This document shows, piece by piece, positions 57,999-64,000 of a DNA stretch of 64,000 nt (its first letter is position 1; the number at the start of each line of letters is the position of its first letter). The notes under the pieces were generated by a model. That model had not been told where the DNA came from. It searched no databases and saw only the letters and a program-made list of their open reading frames with translations. A program made the translations under genes and the position numbers. Origin of the DNA: Aspidiotus rigidus (lineage: Eukaryota; Arthropoda; Insecta; Hemiptera; Diaspididae); contig JAVHKY010000054.1 of the NCBI GenBank assembly GCA_035079385.1, forward strand, positions 10,517,501-10,581,500, read 5' to 3'.

Positions 57999-58198
57999 AT
58001 CAGAGACTGCATCACCGGTAACAAGCGCCAATAAATTAGAAGATTTACCCCCGCATACTGCGATACGTGCGACCACCACAAGCGGGACGAGGGTCCCCGA
58101 TACAATTGATGCTACAGTTAGTCAAGCAAATTCAAGCAGTGCGGAAACATCACCGTCTCCTGAAGCGAAACCCGTGAAATTATCCTCCAATTTACCAG
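57999..58198 (+). CDS. Exon of Ser/Tyr/Asn-rich host protein
   Basis: Acceptor TTGTGCTTTGCAAG and donor GTAAAT flank it. It begins with one base completing a codon, then encodes SETASPVTSANKLEDLPPHT and a Thr/Ser-rich stretch ending VKLSSNLP, leaving one base. The phase fits the next exon (G plus AT gives Asp). No fold is recognised; the composition is that of a disordered regulatory region. Confidence 0.7.
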
Positions 58199-58590
58199 GT
58201 AAATATGCTATATTATAGAACTGGCGACGTTTCAAGAGCCAATTGATTTTTTCTTGGTAAATAGTATGCAGATAGTTTCTCTAAATTCTCGCAAAAATGA
58301 TATTACTGGTTAATATTGATCACATATGAGAATAAAGTACCTCCGTAGGCTTTATTTAGGAAGGAAAATTGTCTTGCTTTCATTTTCACTGACAGTAAAA
58401 CAAAAGAAAGTATTGCTCGTCATCATTGACTACCGTAAACGACACTTCATCATAAGTACATTTTTGTCGAATGTGCCAAAAAATTACGTAGTGACGCTAT
58501 TGCCTATTCATTGTGACGTTGTCCTCCTTTCCACGAATAGATACGTTTCGAATATAAATTAGCGAACTGTTTTATTTTCCATTTCTGTAG

Positions 58591-58746
58591 ATTCATCGGA
58601 CAGCAAAAATAGCAGCGATAGGGCTGAACATGAAAATAAGTCGGAAACAAATACCAAAGGATCAGCATCGCCGCTTTATTTGGATAATAATAACACGACT
58701 CCAGAGACCGTTCCCGAACCTTGGTCTGCCAGTGTTCCTTCTGAAG
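58591..58746 (+). CDS. Exon of Ser/Tyr/Asn-rich host protein
   Basis: Acceptor CCATTTCTGTAG and strong donor GTACGT. Encodes SSDSKNSSDRAEHENKSETN and then SPLYLDNNNTTPETVPEPWS, and ends one base into a codon. Continuous in phase with neighbours; low-complexity and acidic to polar. Confidence 0.75.
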
Positions 58747-59454
58747 GTACGTATGTTCGTTATTAACAATTTGTCTCTCAAGCCCTGGAAAAAATGGGTA
58801 AATTACCCCTTTGAACCTCATTTGAAGCTCCCGTTTTTTTCCCAGTTTCAAGCCCTTCACATCACCGGGCTCTATTTGGAAAAAACTACCCATTTAATTC
58901 CCACTTTAGGCCCTGTATCCTCTTCGGAATCGCTAACGCCCCTTGCATTTGACGGCTTCAAATGAGAACCATATTTACCGGGATATTGGAGCACTCAAAA
59001 TACACGAAGAATATTTTTTGAGAAAAATTTTGAGTATTTTTCTTACCCGAATCGGCCGAATCAATGTTGCAACTGGGTTTTATCATATTCGATTAATTAA
59101 GATATTATTAATAAATCGATTACCTCAAATTAAATATGTTGAATTATTTCTAATTAATGGAATAACAGCAATAAAATTGGTACGAACTATTTTTGCTCAA
59201 TCTAACATCCTAAAGAAATCTTCATGACTTCTCTTTTGTTTCTCACAATCGTTATAGCTTCGCATTTGTTCTACACTGGAATAAAAAGGCTCTTCTATGC
59301 AATTAATTCATCGATTAACTGCGAAAATTAAGAAGATCTAAATTTAAAGTACCGATTCTCGACTAAAATGATTCGAATGTAGTTAGTTGACTTCCTGATG
59401 TAACGGGTATCGACCAAGTTTCGCCTTACACTAATCGTAATACAACTCTTTCAG

Positions 59455-59578
59455 CAATATCGAAACGGCAGTCTCCGGTCGGAGTAAGATCTTGTTATTC
59501 TTCGACCCACGCAATTAATAATTCTCCTGAGAACTATCGTGATCAATATCAGTATTATTCTCAACAGTATTATGCAAG
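59455..59578 (+). CDS. Exon of Ser/Tyr/Asn-rich host protein
   Basis: Acceptor ACAACTCTTTCAG and donor GTGAGT. Encodes ISKRQSPVGVRSCYSSTHAI and the Tyr/Gln-rich ENYRDQYQYYSQQYYA, and ends two bases into a codon. Tyr-Gln stretches like this occur in transactivation regions such as that of Eyes absent, but the likeness is weak. Confidence 0.75.
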
Positions 59579-59656
59579 GTGAGTATTTTACTTGAATTTC
59601 GAATTTGTATCATTTGATAAATAAATTCAATGTAGTGTCTGATTACATTTTTGCAG

Positions 59657-59772
59657 TATGCAGCATGCTTATGTTAATAACGAGAGTACTTCCGGCTCGA
59701 ATTACATCAATCCGTGTAATTTTTACAATTCGCAGATGTATCAGTCGTCAACATCGTTGTACCCTCCAACAG
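59657..59772 (+). CDS. Exon of Ser/Tyr/Asn-rich host protein
   Basis: Acceptor TTTTTGCAG and donor GTAGAT. The first base completes Ser; then MQHAYVNNESTSGSNYINPC and NSQMYQSSTSLYPPT follow, leaving one base. A second AG lies a few bases in, so the acceptor could shift slightly. Confidence 0.7.
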
Positions 59773-59853
59773 GTAGATATCTCGTGGCTTCTCACCGCAC
59801 TTTCCTTTCAAACCGTATTAAATAATATCGAGAAAAATATCTTATCTTCGCAG

Positions 59854-60113
59854 ATGAAAATAGAGAGCAAAATGGAAAAATGTTACCAAATATTAGCAAT
59901 AATACTTGTAATGAAAACGAAAGCAGTCCTACCGAATTAGTTTCAGTGAACGGCAGTTCAAGTACTAGCAGCAATAATAGCAATTATTACTCCGTGTACA
60001 GCGGTTCTACTCATTTACCTAATAGTGTAAATTCTACTTCCGGCGTCGGCATGTCGTCGTGCTATTCATCCTATCCATCCAACTACAGTTCGCAACAGTT
60101 ATACTCATCGCAG
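59854..60113 (+). CDS. Exon of Ser/Tyr/Asn-rich host protein
   Basis: Acceptor CTTATCTTCGCAG and strong donor GTAAGA. It encodes 86 codons plus the shared Asp: ENREQNGKMLPNISNNTCNE, then a Ser/Asn/Tyr-rich stretch ending SSYPSNYSSQQLYSSQ, with the exon ending at a codon boundary. The five exons here plus the candidate at 43881 total 301 codons with no stop at any junction, which is hard to get by chance. The rest of the gene must lie beyond 60.1 kb or out of the window. The product is unidentified; it is likely a disordered part of a nuclear regulator. Confidence 0.75.
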
Positions 60114-61432
60114 GTAAGATGATAGTTTCTTCTTAATGAGAGAAAAATTCAATTTTTAAAAGATCAGATGAGAAAGAGGATCAAAGTTATATGTAACTTA
60201 AGCAAACTTTTTTGTAAGCTAATTTTTTGCCATCTGTCCGAATCCTCTTCGTTCACGCCTACGTCACAGCATCGTTGTATTCAAAATAATTTCGAGATTT
60301 GTGATCGATGGTACTTAGGGGAAGTAAACAAACTTTTTTTACACGGACTTTTCCATAAGAAGAAAAATTGAATTCGATCATTTGCTCATATTTGAATAGA
60401 AGAATAAAGTGAGAAACGAAAAATACATTCTCAAATACCTGGGATCTTCCAAATCTTGATTATCAACGTTGAATTCCTTATTTATTTCTCATTTTGAAAT
60501 ACTAACACATGATCGAAATGTTCATGGGAGTCGATAATGTTCTAAGCACCATCGAATGATACTATTGCAAAATTCTACGATATTATCGCAGAATATCGCG
60601 CACTATCGATCAAAATTGCTCGATGTTAGCAGTTAGTGACGTCACGTGAATGAAGAGGATTTCGATTACGTGATTGGGAGCGGGGGAGGGAGGGACTGTG
60701 TGACTTTGAAAATATTCTAAATGTGAGCTCCATAGAAATGATAGAATTGAAAGAATATGACGTAGGTATGTGACAAAAGAGTTTTCAAGACAAACACAGA
60801 ATTTCCTAGCTGAGGTGGAGGAAGACTTGCGTTGGGAAGGTTCAACAGTCCTTTTCTGGGCAAATATTAAACAATTTAGGCTGCAGTCGAAGGAAGAGTA
60901 AACTAAGTAGTATCCTAAAAGAATTTTGAACTTCAAACCTCAATTAATACAAGAACTCTAATAACAACCAACAATAGAGGAGAACGCCTTATTTTATTGT
61001 TTTTTACTTTTTATCAATATTATAATCTTTCTAATCGATCAACAAATTTCTTGAAGCCTCCTGCTCCTGAAATAGCTCCTTCTTCAACTTAATTGACATA
61101 GCGACGGTCCTCTTCTTACCACTTGTGCATACCTATTTAGGCCGTTCATCCGTCAGAGCGCGCTGTGATCATACAATGTTGAAAAGGAAGGAAAGGTGGA
61201 CATTACTTTTACAACAGTTCCAATGGAAAGGAAATAATTTCCAGCACATGAGTCATGACGTCATCACTTGCCGCTTTTGTACCTATGGCGGAAGACACTG
61301 ATGGAAATACCTATTTCTTTGTTTTTTGTCAACCTGTAATATTTTCCAATTCTTGGACTTGGAAATATTTTCATATTCTCGAACTTGAAAATACCTTCGG
61401 AGTTAAGAATGTTAATATTTTCATATTCTTTT
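60114..61432. other. Probable intron, no exon recognised
   Basis: Nothing after the donor at 60114 looks like a coding exon. The degenerate cassette at 60375-60535 is here. Confidence 0.4.
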
Positions 61433-62244
61433 GACATGTTCCATGTCTTTTCTCTCGCCGGACCCCGATTTTGAAACTCGCGAGTACACCCCGCGTAATA
61501 ATAATAAATAATTAATTAATTAATAATTAAATAATTAAATAAATAAATAAATGATTAAATAATTAATATAATTAAATTATTAAATTATTAATATAATTAA
61601 ATAATTAAATAATTAATATAATTAATAATTAGAAAATCTTCCAAGTCCCTCTTCCTATCATATATGGCTGGATAGTCGAAATTTTTCCAAGTCCCCTAGA
61701 CTTGAATTGTCTCATACCATTCCAATACAACAGCGAGATCGCTCGTTCGCCCCACGAAAGTTGATACCTCAAAATATAGAACACCCACAATTACCTCAAA
61801 ATATTTCTCATACAAGACTTATACGACGCCAAGATAGGTAAAGGGGTATACGAATAATATCTCACGAACACTTGACCTAGTACAAGAATTAATAATGAAT
61901 AAATAAATAAATAAATAAATGAATAAATAAATAAATAAATAATATTAAATAATTAAATAATTGAATAATTAAATAATTAAATAAATAAAGGCTGGATAGT
62001 CGAAATTTTTCCAAGTCCCCTAGACTCGAATCGTCACATACCATTCCAATACAACAGCGAGTTCGCGCTACCTCATATTTCTCATAGAAGACTTATACGA
62101 CGCCAAGATAGGTAAAGGGGTAAACGAATAATATCTCACGAACACTTGACCTAGTAGAAGCCTAGACTGAAATATTTCAAGATGACTGATAAAATATAAA
62201 AGACATGGAACATGATTTTCATTTATTTGGCTATGCCAGAAAAT
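61433..62244. mobile_element. Q repeat element, copy 2
   Basis: Same ends as 21748-24490 (GACATGTTCCATGTC and GGCTATGCCAGAAAAT), but without the nested MITEs and with shorter microsatellite tracts. It defines the limits of the family. Confidence 0.75.
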
Positions 62245-62452
62245 TTTTTATTATTTTCGAATTCTTAAACTCATAAATATTTTCCGATCGAGAATCCTAT
62301 ATAATAAAGCACACTTTGTAAACTAATTTGGAAATACATATTTCCAAGTTCAAAAATATGAAAATATTTCTAAATTAGAGAATATGAAAATATAATATTA
62401 GGAAGTCCGAGAATATTTCTAAGCCCGAGAAATGGAAAATAATAAATATTAA

Positions 62453-62747
62453 CAGGGAACCTGTTTTATGAGGGGCTTTTTGAGAAATTTTCCGTCCGCC
62501 GTCCAACAAAAAACTTCGAAAAATTTCGACTATCAAGCTATATGTGATATGAGAGGGACTTGAAATAATTTCGACTATCGAGCTATATATGATATGTGAG
62601 GGACTTGGAAAAATTTAGACTCTCAAACTATATTATACTAGTCTTATAGTAGGTCGAGGCTTCCTCGAATTTTCAATACCAAATCCCATTTGAATCATAA
62701 AACAGGTTCCCTGCGTTTTTCGTTTAACTTCGTCAAGGAAGCTGTCG
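62453..62747 (-). mobile_element. CAGGGAACCTG-family MITE, copy P4, with TTAA on both sides
   Basis: TTAA (62449-62452) precedes CAGGGAACCTGTTTTATG and TTAA (62748-62751) follows AGGAAGCTGTCG. This is the best copy, and the TTAA duplication points to the piggyBac superfamily. Near the end CATAAAACAGGTTCCCTG precedes the asymmetric 35-bp tail. Confidence 0.85.
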
Positions 62748-62961
62748 TTAATTTAATAATATTATACACGGTTAGTTCGACAAATAACAAGGAATTCAAA
62801 AGTCATCTGTACAAATGAGGACCTATCTGTAAAAAGGGGGTTCGGGAATAAAAATTCATCACAGAAAAATCAGTTTGAAGTTTCAGCGCACAATATCTTC
62901 GCAACAACGAGTTTAATTAAAAAAATTATAAGAATAAAAATTAAAAGAGCGAATCTTCTTC

Positions 62962-62968
62962 TATATAA
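62962..62968 (+). promoter_or_regulatory. Possible TATA box
   Basis: TATATAA with a purine-rich lead and an initiator-like TTAGTACC about 30 bases on. The following 400 bp are GC-balanced and leader-like, perhaps an LTR or 5' UTR. No second copy was found in the window. Confidence 0.25.
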
Positions 62969-64000
62969 GATCAAGAAAGTGTGTGACTGTCTTAGTACCA
63001 TACATAGTGTCGGAGTCTTCGCGTTAGTCTTCTATCGTTCGTAAGATATTCTCTTAGTGAAGCCAGGTATAGGGAACACACACACACACATTAGCTTCCT
63101 TTACCTTTCTTGTTGGGCTTCCGAACTATAGACGTTAGGACAGTAGGGACTAGGGAAGTGTGCAGCGCGCAGCACAGTAGGTAGCGTTAGCTACCGATAA
63201 CACCCCCTCCCACACTTCGTCCACTTATAGTATTCCTAAAAACTTGCTTATCCTATCAGTGGAGAGACAAGGCGGAGTAGAGGACAAGCTTTCATCGTAC
63301 TAAGACGCTACTGACAAGTCAGAAGAAAAGTTTACTCAGCTAGGGATCATACTAAGACGTCCGATTCTAGCGAGTGAGGAAAAACAGGGGAAGTATGAGT
63401 ACTCATGATATGATACCTAGGATTCCCTATGAACCTTAAGGGCATGCCATACATTAGTTGGAATCTTCGTGTGCACTAGTAATACATCACCGGTAGGAGA
63501 TAAATTTAACTTGGTTTTGATAACCAGTATTATCGTGGATTTTCCAAATATATTCTTTCAAATATATGTCATGTATATCTTCTTTAAGATCATTACAAAG
63601 AGTATTTCATGCAACCAAAAAAAAACGAATCATTTTATTCTTTCAAGAGAAGAACAAAAACAAAAAAAAATGGAAACACTCTATGACACAAAGTCATGAC
63701 TTGTACTTAAGAGAGAAAAAAAAAAAAAAATATAGAAAAATTAAGGAATAATCCGAGCCTTGACTTAGACGATAACAGATTCAGGTACGTATATTTTTTT
63801 TTTTATGGACGTACTTTATGTTTAAGCTTATTTGTCGACATGACTAAATTCGAACATCTGTATCGGTTCTACTTCATTAAGGTAACTGAGTTACACATAG
63901 CAATTAAAGGCACTTGTGAGAAAATTACACAAAAAAATTAAAAATAAAAATAAACTTATACTCTTCTAATTTAAATATAAAGAAACATTGAACTGCAAAT
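62969..64000. other. Unclassified right end of window
   Basis: Contains an (AC)n run near 63078 and leader-like DNA at 63000-63420, then AT-rich sequence. No recognisable ORF. Confidence 0.35.

Noticed and set aside
63469..63751. 76-codon and 61-codon frames near the right edge
   Set aside because: Lys/Ile-rich products of AT-rich DNA with no domain.
1..64000. tRNA and rRNA genes
   Set aside because: I looked for cloverleaf and conserved rRNA text on both strands and saw none, though a covariance-model scan would be decisive.

Overview
This window is eukaryotic nuclear DNA, almost certainly from an arthropod and most likely an insect. It is AT-rich and gene-poor. It has spliceosomal exons with matched phases, Penelope-like retroelements, R1-like, copia and gag remnants, many small inverted-repeat transposons, and a short CCTAA/TTAGG tract (the arthropod telomere unit). 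No bacterial operon or ribosome-binding architecture is present.

Layout. 1-2195 (minus): a gag-like ORF running off the window edge, with an unknown acidic ORF upstream of it. 2.2-6.8 kb: no recognisable gene. 6.9-8.5 kb: Penelope copy 1. 11.5-14.5 kb: small hairpin and MITE elements. 17.9-24.6 kb: a giant foldback element (FB-1) with inverted arms, head-to-head arrays of a ~152-bp repeat, and at its centre a 90-codon ORF that looks like a secreted pacifastin-type protease inhibitor; its right arm is split by another mobile element that carries further nested elements. 24.6-25.1 kb: the N-terminal part of a divergent Penelope-like ORF. 26.8-29.6 kb: dispersed repeats, including a hAT-type MITE with an 8-bp target duplication. 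31.1-33.5 kb: Penelope copy 2 between 200-bp inverted arms. 35.2-36.1 kb: R1-like remnant. 36.2-37.9 kb: a GTCGAC-rich satellite. 38.1-41.5 kb: a second foldback element (FB-2) of the same architecture. 44.1-46.3 kb: Penelope copy 3. 47.5-49.8 kb: an intact, intronless, bacterial-type (AdiA-family) arginine decarboxylase. 50.5-57.7 kb: remnants and nested MITEs. 58.0-60.1 kb: five exons of a Ser/Tyr/Asn-rich protein, in phase with one another and with a candidate 47-nt exon at 43.9 kb. 61.4-62.7 kb: second copies of two repeat families seen at 21.7-24.5 kb.

The main biological result is the decarboxylase. It is a full-length bacterial-family PLP enzyme with its key residues kept, no introns, a polyadenylation signal directly after the stop, and arthropod retroelements on both sides. 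That pattern fits an ancient horizontal transfer that is now a eukaryotic gene, apparently lying inside a ~14-kb intron of the host gene. The second result is the pair of foldback elements, one of which encloses an apparently captured host-type inhibitor ORF.

Limits: homology was judged by eye from motifs and recalled family members, with no searches. Repeat boundaries are good to a few bases where target duplications are named and approximate elsewhere.
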